From: Streptomyces sp. NBC_01775
GTDB taxonomy: Bacteria; Actinomycetota; Actinomycetes; Streptomycetales; Streptomycetaceae
DNA length: 64,000 bases
Assembly (NCBI RefSeq): GCF_035917675.1
Contig: NZ_CP109104.1
Location: forward strand, 8,866,001-8,930,000
Direction of reading: 5' to 3'
The notes under the pieces are model-generated. The model saw nothing but the letters and a program-made list of their open reading frames with translations. It did no database searches and had not been told where the DNA came from. Each line of letters begins with the position of its first letter. Position 1 is the first letter of the stretch. Position numbers and translations under genes: made by a program. Shown here piece by piece: positions 33,548 to 42,396 of this stretch.

Positions 33548-34717
33548 TCAGATCGCCGCGGCGCCCTCGACGGTGAACAGCTCGCCCTCCACATGGTCCA
33601 GGGCCAGCCGCAGCGCGCCCGTCGCCACGGCCGTGTCGCCCAGCAGGGAGAGCGCGACCCTCGGAGGGCGCAGGCAGTAGCGCTCCAGCTCGCCCCGCAG
33701 CGGGTCGAGCACCCCGTCGAGGCCCGAGGCCCAGCCGCCCACCACCAGCAGCTCGGGATCCAGCGCCAGCACGAGCGCGGCCACGTCGTGCACGAGCCGC
33801 GCCAAGAACCGGTCCATCGCCCGCCTCGCCTGCTCGTCGCCGCCCTTGGCCTGCGCGAACACCCGTGCCACGGCGGCCTCGTCGAGCGGGTGCAAGGGCT
33901 CGTCCGTCGTCGAGAGCAGCCGCTCGGGGGTGGCCTCCCTGCCCAGCAGGTGCAGCGCCCCGATCTCCCCGGCCGCCCCGCCGAACCCCCGGTGCAGCCG
34001 CCCGCCGATCAGTGAGCCGGCCCCGGGGCTCAGCCCCGCCAGCACCATCACCACATCGTCCACGCCGCGTGCCGCGCCCTTCCAGTGCTCGGCCAGCACC
34101 CCGGCGTTGGCGTCGTTCTCCACCAGCACGGGGCAGCTGAACGAGCGTCGCAGCCGCTCGCCCAGCGGCAGCCCTGTCCAGCCCGGCAGCGCTGTGCCCA
34201 GCCGTACCGTCCCGTCCGCCTCCACGATGCCCGGCGTGCCGACACCGACCGCGCGCAGCGCGTCCCGCGCGACATCGGTCCTGCGCAGCAGCTCGGCCAC
34301 CGTCCCCCGGGCCCGGTCCAGCCGCACCTCGGCCGTGGCCGTCTCCTGGACCTCACGCGCGACCGAGCCGGTGATCCGGCCCGTAAGGTCCGAGAGCACG
34401 GCCGCCACCCGGTGCGGGCCGATCTCCAGGCCCAGCAGATGGCCCGCCTCGGCACGGAAGCGGAACCGTCGGGCGGGGCGGCCCCGCCGGGCCGAGCCGC
34501 GCGCCTGGGCCGGCTCGTCCTCCGCCTCGGCGACCAGGCCCGACTCGATGAGTCCCTCGACCACACCCTCGACCGTCGGCCGGGACAGCTCCGTGGCGTG
34601 CACCAGCTCGGTCAAGGTCAGCGGCGAGGAGGTGCCGGACCCGCGCAACGTCCGCAGTACGACCGTGGAATTGATCCGCCGCAACAAGGACGGATCCCTT
34701 CCGGTGAGCCTGCCCAA
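33548..34717 (-). CDS. ROK family transcriptional regulator
   Basis: 389 residues from a TTG placed 6 bp after GGGAGG. The N-terminal winged helix (LTLTELVHATELSRPTVEGVVEGLIESGLV in outline) is followed by a ROK sugar-kinase-like domain with LGLEIGPHRVAAVLSDLTG, VENDANAG and a GGAAGEIGALHLLG segment. The usual ROK zinc motif CxCGxxGCxE is absent (REATPERLL in its place), so metal-dependent structuring seems lost. Such regulators respond to sugars. A longer frame to the left overlaps the divergent gene and was not used. Confidence 0.88.
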   Translation of the reverse strand: MGRLTGRDPSLLRRINSTVVLRTLRGSGTSSPLTLTELVHATELSRPTVEGVVEGLIESGLVAEAEDEPAQARGSARRGRPARRFRFRAEAGHLLGLEIGPHRVAAVLSDLTGRITGSVAREVQETATAEVRLDRARGTVAELLRRTDVARDALRAVGVGTPGIVEADGTVRLGTALPGWTGLPLGERLRRSFSCPVLVENDANAGVLAEHWKGAARGVDDVVMVLAGLSPGAGSLIGGRLHRGFGGAAGEIGALHLLGREATPERLLSTTDEPLHPLDEAAVARVFAQAKGGDEQARRAMDRFLARLVHDVAALVLALDPELLVVGGWASGLDGVLDPLRGELERYCLRPPRVALSLLGDTAVATGALRLALDHVEGELFTVEGAAAI

Positions 34718-34849
34718 CGTCCGCCTCCCTGCGTATCCGCGTGGGGCGGATCGTAACCGCTCCCGGCGATCACGGCGAGTGCCCGGCGGACCCCGCCCGG
34801 CAGCCCCCCGCGTCAACCGGCTGTCAGTGGGAGCGGGTTGACTGGTGAC

Positions 34850-35260
34850 ATGTTCCTTACGCACCACCTCCCGGCCCTCGACCGCCTGCGCGCACAACCC
34901 GGGCCCGGCGTCGCGGAATTACGCACGAGCCACACCGGTCCGGACGACGACGCGGCCGACGTACTGGAGACCGGGCGGGAGTTCCAGGCCGAACACGAGG
35001 CGCTCGCCGCCCTGCTGTCCCGGCGGTGGGGCCAGGCGGAGACGGTGGACCTCACCGGGCAGCTGGTCGCCACGGCCGAGGGACGCGCAGTGCCCGAGCC
35101 GGAGCGGACCTTGTGCGGGCATGTCACCGAACTGAGCGTGTGGAGTGTCCAGGGGCGCTGGACGGGCATAGGCGTGGCCTGCTGGGGAGAGAGCGGGCCG
35201 CTGCAACTGCTCGCGGCGGCGGGGGAGGAGGGCAGGTCCCGGCCCTGGTCACCGGAGTGA
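34850..35260 (+). CDS. Unknown cytoplasmic protein
   Basis: 136 residues from the ATG of MFLTHHLPALDRL. A TTG four codons earlier, 4 bp after GGGAG, is an alternative start. It is acidic and mixed, with EFQAEHEALAALLSRRWG and VWSVQGRWTGIGVACWG; there is no signal or membrane helix. I do not recognise a family. Codon bias matches the flanking core genes and the start region is divergent from the ROK gene, so it is likely real. Confidence 0.65.
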   Translation: MFLTHHLPALDRLRAQPGPGVAELRTSHTGPDDDAADVLETGREFQAEHEALAALLSRRWGQAETVDLTGQLVATAEGRAVPEPERTLCGHVTELSVWSVQGRWTGIGVACWGESGPLQLLAAAGEEGRSRPWSPE

Positions 35261-35311
35261 GGCCCACGCCGGGGTGGCGGCGTACGGGCCGGTCACATCT
35301 GGTGCCGCCGC

Positions 35312-35815
35312 TCACTCCTGGTCCGAGGCCGCCTCCCGGAGGCGACGGAACTCCTCGGCCAGTCTGGGCGGCGGAAAGTGCGCGTTGAGCCCGCTGGGGT
35401 TGGGCAGCAGCCACACCCGGGAGCCGCCTATCCGCCGCTCCTGCGGGCCCACCGACGCCTTCCGCTCGTCGAACGCCGCGCGGTAGGCGGTGATCCCCAG
35501 CACCGCGAGCAGCCGCGGACGCAGCCGCGTCACCTTGGCCTCCAGCAGCCGGCCGCCCTCGGTGAACTCCGCGGGCGCCAGCTCGTCGGCCCGCGCCGTG
35601 GCCCGTGCGACGACATTGGTGATGCCCAGCCCGTAGGACAGCAGTTCCCGCTCCTCCTCGGGCGCCAGCCTGCGAGGGGTGAAGCCGGAGGCGTGCAGGG
35701 TGGGCCAGAACCTGTTCCCGGGGCGGGCGAAGTGGTGGCCGGTCGCGGCCGAGAGGAGCCCGGGGTTGATCCCGCAGAACAGGACCCGCAGCCCCGGGGC
35801 CGAGACGTCCGGCAC
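35312..35815 (-). CDS. mug: G/U mismatch-specific DNA glycosylase (Mug/TDG)
   Basis: 167 residues. LRVLFCGINPGLLSAATGHHFARPGNRFWP contains the catalytic GINPG and NRFW motifs in outline, and WLLPNPSGLNAHF near the end is the damaged-base insertion loop. Mug removes uracil and ethenocytosine mispaired with guanine. The GTG start gives the same N terminus as Escherichia coli Mug (VxDxxAPGLRV). The frame stays open upstream as TPRFTAEELEAARDK, a sequence I associate with actinomycete homologues, beginning at a CTG that overlaps the purB stop (CTGA). See finding. Confidence 0.9.
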   Translation of the reverse strand: MPDVSAPGLRVLFCGINPGLLSAATGHHFARPGNRFWPTLHASGFTPRRLAPEEERELLSYGLGITNVVARATARADELAPAEFTEGGRLLEAKVTRLRPRLLAVLGITAYRAAFDERKASVGPQERRIGGSRVWLLPNPSGLNAHFPPPRLAEEFRRLREAASDQE

Positions 35816-35862
35816 CAGCTTGTCGCGCGCCGCCTCCAGCTCCTCCGCGGTGAAGCGCGGTG

Positions 35863-37293
35863 TCAGAGGATCGCCCCCGGCGCGTACGCCGCCGCCTGCG
35901 GGTGCGTCTTGGCGACCTCCTCGACGCGCGCCACGACCTCGGCCGTCTGCGCCCCGGCGGCGCCGGTGAAGGACAGCCGGTCGTCCATCAGTGCGCCCAG
36001 CGCCTCCCGGTCCAGGGGGATGCGGGAGTCGGCCGCCAGTCGGTCCAGCAGCTCGTTGTGCTCGGCGCCCTGGCGCAGCGCCAGCGCCGAGGCCACCGCG
36101 TGCTCCTTGATCGTCTCGTGTGCCGTCTCGCGGCCCACCCCGGCCCGCACGGCGGCCATCAAGACCTTCGTCGTGGCCAGGAACGGCAGATAGCGGTCCA
36201 GCTCACGGGTGACCACGGCGGGGAAGACGCCGAACTCGTCCAGCACCGTCAAGAACGTCTCCAGCATCCCGTCGAAGGCGAAGAACGCGTCCGGCAGCGC
36301 CACGCGGCGCACCACCGAGCAGGACACGTCGCCCTCGTTCCACTGGTCGCCCGCCAGCTCGGCCGCCATCGAGGCATAGCCGCGCAGGATCACCATGAGC
36401 CCGTTGACCCGCTCGCAGGAGCGGGTGTTCATCTTGTGCGGCATCGCCGAGGAGCCGACCTGGCCCTCCTTGAAGCCCTCGGTCACCAGCTCCTGCCCGG
36501 CCATCAGCCGGATCGTCTTGGCCAGCGACGAGGGCGCCCCGCCCAGCTGCACCAGAGCGCCGACCACCTCGTGGTCCAAGGAGCGCGGGTAGACCTGCCC
36601 GACCGAGGTGAACACCTGCCCGAAGCCGAGGTGCTCGGCGATCCTGCGCTCCAGGTCGGCGAGCTTCTCCCCGTCACCGCCCAGCAGGTCCAGCATGTCC
36701 TGTGCCGTGCCGACCGGGCCCTTGACGCCGCGCAGCGGGTAGCGGCGCAGCAGCTCCTCCAGCCGGGCAAAGGCCACCAGCAGCTCGTCGGCGCCCGACG
36801 CGAAGCGCTTGCCGAGGGTGGTGGCCTGCGCGGGGACGTTGTGCGAACGGCCCGCCATCACCAGCTCGGCGTGCTCGCCCGCCAGCTTTCCCAGCCGCAC
36901 CAGCAGCGCGACGGTGCGATCCCGCGCCAGCTCCAGGGACAGCCGGATCTGCAACTGCTCGACGTTCTCCGTCAGATCCCGCGAGGTCATGCCCTTGTGC
37001 ACGTGCTCGTGCCCGGCCAGCGCGTTGAATTCCTCGATGCGGGCCTTCACATCGTGCCGGGTGACCTTCTCGCGCTCCGCGATGGAGGCCAGGTCCACGT
37101 CCTCGACCACGCGCTCGTAGTCGGCCACCGCCTCGTCCGGCACACCGATGCCCAGGTCCCGCTGTGCTTTCAGCACGGCGAGCCACAGCCGTCGCTCCAG
37201 CACGACCTTCGACTCGGGGGACCAGATACGGACCAGCTCGGGGGAGGCGTAGCGGGACGCCAGGACGTTCGGGATACGCGGCTTGTCAGTCAC
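35863..37293 (-). CDS. purB: Adenylosuccinate lyase
   Basis: 476 residues, normal length. The fumarase-superfamily signature GSSAMPHKMN lies at about 278-287. The conserved HxxMTSRDLTEN (HVHKGMTSRDLTEN) and RSHNVPAQ blocks with the catalytic histidines precede it. PurB catalyses two purine steps: SAICAR to AICAR plus fumarate, and adenylosuccinate to AMP plus fumarate; it acts as a cytoplasmic homotetramer. Start ATG of MTDKPRIPNVLASRYAS. It is followed closely by mug. Confidence 0.96.
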   Translation of the reverse strand: MTDKPRIPNVLASRYASPELVRIWSPESKVVLERRLWLAVLKAQRDLGIGVPDEAVADYERVVEDVDLASIAEREKVTRHDVKARIEEFNALAGHEHVHKGMTSRDLTENVEQLQIRLSLELARDRTVALLVRLGKLAGEHAELVMAGRSHNVPAQATTLGKRFASGADELLVAFARLEELLRRYPLRGVKGPVGTAQDMLDLLGGDGEKLADLERRIAEHLGFGQVFTSVGQVYPRSLDHEVVGALVQLGGAPSSLAKTIRLMAGQELVTEGFKEGQVGSSAMPHKMNTRSCERVNGLMVILRGYASMAAELAGDQWNEGDVSCSVVRRVALPDAFFAFDGMLETFLTVLDEFGVFPAVVTRELDRYLPFLATTKVLMAAVRAGVGRETAHETIKEHAVASALALRQGAEHNELLDRLAADSRIPLDREALGALMDDRLSFTGAAGAQTAEVVARVEEVAKTHPQAAAYAPGAIL

Positions 37294-37317
37294 GTCAGCC
37301 GAGTCTACGGGGCCGGA

Positions 37318-38109
37318 CTATGGGGTGTCGCCGCAGGCCAGCGGGGCCAGCTCGGGCCGCTTGCACGTCCGCCCGTCCCCGGTGGAGCGGCCCGTCAGCC
37401 GACGGCCTATCCACGGCAGCAGATGTGTCCTGGCGAAGCGCGCGTCCGCCGCCCGGCGTGCCGCCCACGACGGCGGCTCGGACGGCGGGAGCGGGGCGTT
37501 CCAGTCCGCCTCCGACGGCAGGCCCAGGCGCTGCCAGACCGCCTCGGCGACCCTGAGGTGCCCCTCGTCGGTCAGATGCAGCCGGTCGTCCGCCCACAGC
37601 CTCGGGTCGCTCAGCGCCTCGGAGGCGTACAGGTCGACGACGAGGGCGCCGTGCCGCTCGGCCAGCTCGTCGATGAAGTCGAAGAGCAGCTCCATCCGCG
37701 GCCGGTAGCGCTCCAGCACCGGGCCCTTGCGTCCCGGGCTGCGCATCAGCACGAGCGTCCCGGCCGACGGCGCCAGCTTGCCCACCGCCTCCTCCAGCAG
37801 CGCGCACACCCGCCGGGTGTCGCAGTTGGGCCGCAGCACGTCGTTGAGGCCGCCGACCAGCGTCACCAGGTCGGCACCCATGGCGGCGGCCGGTGCGGTC
37901 TGGTCCTGGACGATCTGCCCGATGAGCTTGCCGCGCACGGCGAGGTTCGCGTAATGGAAGTCCGGCTCCAGGGCCGCCAGGCGGGCCGCCAGCAGGTCGG
38001 CCCAGCCCCGATAGGTGCCACCTGGGAGGAGGTCCGACATGCCCTCGGTGAACGAGTCACCCAAGGCGACGAAGGAACGGATGGGCCCGGTGGAAGCTGC
38101 GCTGGTCAC
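37318..38109 (-). CDS. SGNH/GDSL-type hydrolase
   Basis: 263 residues from a GTG (VTSAASTGPIRSFVALGDSFTEG). All SGNH blocks are visible: GDSFTEG (Ser), LAVRGKLIGQIV (Gly), VGGLNDVLRP (Asn) and DRLHLTDEGH (Asp and His). It would hydrolyse esters, possibly lipid or carbohydrate esters. No signal peptide, so it is cytoplasmic. The gene lies 24 bp upstream of purB on the same strand and may be co-transcribed with it. Confidence 0.9.
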   Translation of the reverse strand: MTSAASTGPIRSFVALGDSFTEGMSDLLPGGTYRGWADLLAARLAALEPDFHYANLAVRGKLIGQIVQDQTAPAAAMGADLVTLVGGLNDVLRPNCDTRRVCALLEEAVGKLAPSAGTLVLMRSPGRKGPVLERYRPRMELLFDFIDELAERHGALVVDLYASEALSDPRLWADDRLHLTDEGHLRVAEAVWQRLGLPSEADWNAPLPPSEPPSWAARRAADARFARTHLLPWIGRRLTGRSTGDGRTCKRPELAPLACGDTP

Positions 38110-38123
38110 GAAAGACCAGAATA

Positions 38124-38167
38124 GCCCCGTGCCCGGGGCGGCCGGCCGCCGCCCCGGGGCACGGGGC
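38124..38167 (-). terminator. GC-rich hairpin after the CNNM gene pair
   Basis: GCCCCGTGCCCGGGGCGGC can pair with GCCGCCCCGGGGCACGGGGC just downstream (one bulged base, short GGCC-containing loop), a stem of about 19 bp. On the minus strand it starts 12 bp past the stop of the second CNNM/CBS gene. There is no long U-run, only a weak TATTCT. It probably ends that operon before the GDSL gene. Confidence 0.65.
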
Positions 38168-38179
38168 CACCACCGCGGG

Positions 38180-39190
38180 TCAGGCCTGGCCGACCAGCTC
38201 CCGCAGCACATCCTCCATGGTCACCACGCCCGCGGCCCGGCCGTCGGCGCCGGTCACGGCCGCCAGGTGTGTCCCGCTGGAGCGCATCGCGCCCAGCACG
38301 TCGTCCAGCGGCAGCGCGGCGCGCACCCGTGCGATGGGCCGCATCGCGGTGACCGGGAAGGGCTGCTCGCGCGGCGAGGCGTCCAGCGCGTCCTTGACGT
38401 GGAGATACCCCAGCACCCGCCCGTCGTCGTCGACGACGGGGAAGCGCGAGTAGCCCGAGTCGGCCGACAGCCGCTCCAGGCCCTCCGGGGTCACTCCCCG
38501 GCGCGCCGTCACCAGCTTCTCCAGCGGCTGCGCCACATCGCCGACCGGGCGCCTGCCCAGCTCCAGCGCGTCCCGCAGCCGCTCGGTCGAGCGGTCGTCC
38601 AGCAGCCCGGCCTCACTGGAGTCGGCCACCATCTGCGCCAGATCGTCGTCCGAGAACGCGGCCTCGACCTCGCTCTTGGGCTCGACCCGCAACAACTTCA
38701 GCAGCCCGTTCGCCACCGCGTTGATCGAGAAGATCACCGGCCGCAGGGCCCGGGTGAGCGCCACCAGCGGCGGGCCCAGCACCAGCGCGGCCCGCTCGGG
38801 ACCGGCCAGCGCGATGTTCTTGGGCACCATCTCGCCCAGCAGCATGTGCAGGTAGGTCGAGACCGCCAGCGCGATCACGAACGAGATGGGGTGGATGGCG
38901 CCCTCGGGCACGCTCGCCGCGTGGAAGAGCGGCTCCAGCAGGTGGGCGATGGCCGGCTCGGCCACGACACCCAGCACCAGCGTGCACAGCGTGATGCCCA
39001 GCTGCGCCGCCGCCAGCAGCGCCGCCACGTGCTCCAGGCCCCACAGCACCTTGCGGGCCCGCTTGTCACCGGCCTGCGCGAGCGGCTCGACCTGTGCGCG
39101 CCGCACCGAGATCAGCGCGAATTCGGCGCCGACGAAGAAGGCGTTGACCACCAGGGTCAGCAATCCGATGAAGAGCTGTACCGCCGTCAT
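38180..39190 (-). CDS. CNNM/CBS domain membrane protein (short form)
   Basis: 336 residues. An N-terminal CNNM (DUF21) domain with about four helices (LTLVVNAFFVGAEFALISVRRAQVE in outline) is followed by two CBS motifs (VTARRGVTPEGLERLSADSGYSRFPVVDDDGRVLGYLHVKD and AVTGADGRAAGVVTMEDVLRELV in outline). It lacks the C-terminal CorC/HlyC domain present in its upstream partner. CNNM/CorC proteins move or sense magnesium; haemolysis is a historical misnomer. Its start overlaps the partner's stop by 4 bp (ATGA), so the two are translationally coupled and probably form a heteromer. Confidence 0.9.
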   Translation of the reverse strand: MTAVQLFIGLLTLVVNAFFVGAEFALISVRRAQVEPLAQAGDKRARKVLWGLEHVAALLAAAQLGITLCTLVLGVVAEPAIAHLLEPLFHAASVPEGAIHPISFVIALAVSTYLHMLLGEMVPKNIALAGPERAALVLGPPLVALTRALRPVIFSINAVANGLLKLLRVEPKSEVEAAFSDDDLAQMVADSSEAGLLDDRSTERLRDALELGRRPVGDVAQPLEKLVTARRGVTPEGLERLSADSGYSRFPVVDDDGRVLGYLHVKDALDASPREQPFPVTAMRPIARVRAALPLDDVLGAMRSSGTHLAAVTGADGRAAGVVTMEDVLRELVGQA

Positions 39191-40551
39191 CGCCGCGCCT
39201 CCGCCCCGTCGGCCCGGTCCTCGGCGTCAGCGGGATCGTCCCCCGGCGCCGGGCCGGTGAGCAGTGCCCGGGCTGCCCGTCTGCCGCTCGCGTCGGCCAC
39301 CTCGATCCGCCAGCCGACGACGGTCACCGTGTCGCCCGTCGTCGGGATACGGCCCAGCTCGGTGGCGATGAGCCCGGCGAGCGTCTCGTAGGGGCCCTCG
39401 GGGGCGCGCAGGCCGATGGCCTCCAGCTGGTCGGTGCGCGCGGCGCCGTCGGCGTCGTAGATCCGCCGGCCCCGCTCGTCCTGGCCCGCCGGCGCCAGGT
39501 CCGGCGTCTCCAGCGGGTCGTGCTCGTCGCGGACCTCGCCGACGACTTCCTCGATGATGTCCTCCAGGGTGACGACGCCCGCGGTGCCGCCGTATTCGTC
39601 GATGACGACCGCGATGCTGCGATCCCCGCCCGAGAGCTGGTCCAGCAGCCGGTCGACGGTCAGCGACTCGGGCACCAGCAGCGCCTCCCGCATCAGGTCG
39701 GTCACCGGCCGCAGCCGCCGCTCGCCCGCGGGGACCGCCAGCACGTCCTTGATCCGTACGATGCCGACGACGGTGTCCAGGCTGCCCCGGTAGACGGGGA
39801 AGCGGGACAGGCCGGTGGCGCGGGTCGCGTTCGCGACGTCCTCCGCCGTGGCCTGCACCTCCAGCGAGGTGACCTGCACGCGCGGGGTCATCACGTTCTC
39901 CGCGGTCAGCTCGGCCAGGTGCAGGGTGCGCACGAACAGGTCGGCGGTGTCCTCCTCCAGCGCGCCCTCCTTCGCCGAGTGCCGCGCCAGCGCCACCAGC
40001 TCCTGCGGCGAGCGGGCCGAGGCCAGCTCCTCGGTGGGCTCCAGGCCCATCCGCAGCAGGATCCGGTTGGCCGTGTTGTTCAGATGGCGGATCAGCGGGC
40101 GGAAGGCCGCGGAGAAGACGCGCTGCGGCGTCGCCACGGCCTTGGCCACCGGCAGCGGCTTGGAGATGGCCCAGTTCTTGGGCACCAGCTCGCCCACGAC
40201 CATCAGCACGACCGTGGACAGCGCCGTGCCGATGACCAGTGCGACCGACGAGGACGCCGAGGAAGGCACTCCGGCGGAGCGCAGCGGGCCGGCGAGCAGC
40301 TTGGAGATGGACGGCTCGGCGAGCATGCCGACGACCAGATTGGTGACGGTGATGCCCAGCTGGGCACCCGAGAGCTGGAAGGTGAGGGACCGTACGGCCG
40401 CCAGCGCGCTCTGCGCACCGCGCTCGCCGCGCTGCTCGGCCCGCTCCAGCTCGCTGCGCTCGACCGTCGTCAAGGAGAACTCCGCAGCGACGAACGCGCC
40501 GCACGCCACAGCCAGCAGCAGCGACACAAACAGCAGCAGCACTTCCGTCAT
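39187..40551 (-). CDS. CNNM/CBS/CorC-HlyC domain membrane protein
   Basis: 454 residues. CNNM domain (VACGAFVAAEFSLTTVERSEL in outline), a CBS pair (residues about 210-335, ending IDEYGGTAGVVTLEDIIEEVVGEV in outline) and a C-terminal CorC_HlyC domain (TLAGLIATELGRIPTTGDTVTVVGWRIEV in outline). The family is implicated in Mg/Co efflux or homeostasis. It is first of a two-gene operon with a shorter paralogue, an arrangement frequent in actinobacteria. ATG start after a GAAGGCCCG stretch. Regulation is not visible; no ykoK (M-box) riboswitch was recognised in the 224 bp upstream. Confidence 0.92.
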   Translation of the reverse strand: MTEVLLLFVSLLLAVACGAFVAAEFSLTTVERSELERAEQRGERGAQSALAAVRSLTFQLSGAQLGITVTNLVVGMLAEPSISKLLAGPLRSAGVPSSASSSVALVIGTALSTVVLMVVGELVPKNWAISKPLPVAKAVATPQRVFSAAFRPLIRHLNNTANRILLRMGLEPTEELASARSPQELVALARHSAKEGALEEDTADLFVRTLHLAELTAENVMTPRVQVTSLEVQATAEDVANATRATGLSRFPVYRGSLDTVVGIVRIKDVLAVPAGERRLRPVTDLMREALLVPESLTVDRLLDQLSGGDRSIAVVIDEYGGTAGVVTLEDIIEEVVGEVRDEHDPLETPDLAPAGQDERGRRIYDADGAARTDQLEAIGLRAPEGPYETLAGLIATELGRIPTTGDTVTVVGWRIEVADASGRRAARALLTGPAPGDDPADAEDRADGAEARR

Positions 40552-40775
40552 CGGGCCTTCACCTCCCCACCATGGTCGGGCAGGGAGCGCGGGGCCGCGC
40601 GATGTCCGTGGCTGGTACTAGGAGGGTCGCCCATGGGCGGACGCTCACACCTTTCAGTTCCGACGCAGGCGCCGGGCCTGCTCGTGGCAGGTCCGGCGCG
40701 GGGGTCCATCGTAAACGGCCAGGGCACACCGCTTGTTCCCGGCACCGTCGGCGGGGGAGCGGGGGAGTGGCGCCC

Positions 40776-41204
40776 TCAGCCGTTGGCCAGAGATTTGACC
40801 CAGCGGCTCCACTGCGGCTGGGGAGCGTAGCCCGCGGCCTCCCAGGCGCGGTGCGCCTGCTCGTTGCGGTCCAGCACCATCGCGTCGCCCCGCCGGCCGC
40901 CCAGCGCCGCGAACCGCTCCTCGGCCGCGGCCAGCAGCGCCCGCGCGATGCCCTGGCGCCGCTCGGCGGGCAGCACGGCCAGCCGGTAGAGCGAGCACCG
41001 CCAGCCGTCCCAGCCCGCGATCACGGTGCCCACCGTCCGGCCCTCGCGCTCCGCGAGGAGCAGCGCCTCCGGATCGCGCGCGATCAACCGGGCCACCCCC
41101 TCGCGGTCGTCGCTGACGCTCGTCCCCTCGGCCGCCTCGCTCCAGAAAGCCAGTACGCCGTCGATGTCCGCCTTGCCCGCGGCCCGTATCCGAAGATCGC
41201 TCAT
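40776..41204 (-). CDS. GNAT family N-acetyltransferase
   Basis: 142 residues from the ATG of MSDLRIRAAGKADIDG. Acetyl-CoA loop LAVLPAERRQGIARALLAAAEERF and RNEQAHRAWEAAGYAP are typical of GNAT enzymes related to RimI-like and small-molecule acetyltransferases. Substrate unknown. The previous frame start would add 14 residues from intergenic DNA. The 224-bp gap to the CNNM operon on its left contains nothing I can name. Confidence 0.87.
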   Translation of the reverse strand: MSDLRIRAAGKADIDGVLAFWSEAAEGTSVSDDREGVARLIARDPEALLLAEREGRTVGTVIAGWDGWRCSLYRLAVLPAERRQGIARALLAAAEERFAALGGRRGDAMVLDRNEQAHRAWEAAGYAPQPQWSRWVKSLANG

Positions 41205-41277
41205 GGCCGTATCCCAGCACAGCCCGCGCGCCCGCCACCAGCGCATTTCGCCTGGCGGACCGGGAGGGCTGGCCCCC

Positions 41278-42165
41278 TCAGCCGCCGGCCAGCTCCTCGA
41301 TCACCGGCGCGAACGCCTCCATGTTCCGGTCCAGCACGGTGAAGTACGAGAGTCCGAAGCGCTCGCGGTGCGCACGCAGCTGCTCGGCCATCTCCTTGGG
41401 CGAGCCCAGCAGCAGCGCCGGGTGCTCCAGCAGCTCCTTCTCGCTCACGTCCGGTGCGTACGGGGTGAGTTCCGCCACCTTCGCGCGGCGGTCAGCGGAG
41501 TCGGCGACCACCTGGATGAGATAGTTCAGCTCGACCGGCTCGCGCCGTCCGCTCGTCAGTTCACGGAACGCCGAGGTGCGCCGCTCCAGGTCCGAGGGGG
41601 GCGTCAGCACCAGCGTCCCCTCGGGCTTCCCGGGTGCCTGCCGGGCGCCGGTGAAGCCCATGACGTCCGCCTCCCGCGCCGCCAGGTCCAGCACGCGCTC
41701 GCCGTTGCCGCCGATGACGACCGGCATCCGCTCCTGGAGCGGCCTGGGCCCCTGCTCCGGGTCGGCCAGCAGCCGCTTGACCTCCTTGACGGTGTGCTCC
41801 AGGTGGTCGACCCGTCCGCCGGGGGAGGCGAACGGCAGCCCGGCCGCGTCGTGTTCGGCCTTCACATAGCCCGCGCCCAGCCCCAGCTCCAGCCGCCCAC
41901 CGGTGAGCTGGTCACAGGTGGCGGCCTCGCGGGCCAGCAGCGCCGGGTTCCAGAAGCCCGCGTTGAGCACGAAGGTGCCCAGCCGCGGCCGTTCTGTCAC
42001 CTGCGCTGCGGCGACCAGCGCGGAGAAGGGGGCGGGCATGCCCAGATGGTCGGGTACGAGGATCGTGTCGTAGCCCCGCTGCTCGGCGAGGCGGCAGCGG
42101 GCCCGGAAGTCCTGGCCGCTGTCGAAGGTGAGCATGTTGACGGCGAAGCGGAACGGGCGCGGCAT
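41278..42165 (-). CDS. LLM-class F420-dependent oxidoreductase
   Basis: 295 residues from the ATG of MPRPFRFAVNM, 6 bp after GGAGG. Luciferase-like barrel landmarks: RCRLAEQRGYDTILVPDH, PRLGTFVLNAGFWNPALLAREAATCDQLTGGRLELGLGAGYVKAEHDAAGLPFASPGGRVDHLEH in outline, and PVVIGGNGERVL. Actinobacterial members use reduced F420 or FMN; which one is not clear from sequence alone. Its substrate is unknown. Divergent from an MFS exporter gene with a 231-bp gap. Confidence 0.88.
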   Translation of the reverse strand: MPRPFRFAVNMLTFDSGQDFRARCRLAEQRGYDTILVPDHLGMPAPFSALVAAAQVTERPRLGTFVLNAGFWNPALLAREAATCDQLTGGRLELGLGAGYVKAEHDAAGLPFASPGGRVDHLEHTVKEVKRLLADPEQGPRPLQERMPVVIGGNGERVLDLAAREADVMGFTGARQAPGKPEGTLVLTPPSDLERRTSAFRELTSGRREPVELNYLIQVVADSADRRAKVAELTPYAPDVSEKELLEHPALLLGSPKEMAEQLRAHRERFGLSYFTVLDRNMEAFAPVIEELAGG

Positions 42166-42396
42166 GCCAGCCTCCTGGGTCCCACGGCAGTTGGCGGGGA
42201 GCCTACCCAGCACCCGGGCGGTCCGGGAGACCGCGATGACGTCCATTTCCACCACGGCCGCCGGCGCCGCGATGACCGCGATGACCTCCGCGAACGCCAT
42301 GAACGCCGCGCATGGGGCCGTGCGGTGGGGTCACCGGGCCGTGATCTGCTGTCACCAGCAGGCCCTCGCGCCCCGAACCGCTACCCCAGGACAGCC

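Noticed and set aside
42166..42396. Short plus-strand frame rich in Met/Thr/Ala between the LLM and MFS genes
   Set aside because: Repetitive GATGAC-type sequence gives a frame, but there is no ribosome site and no family.
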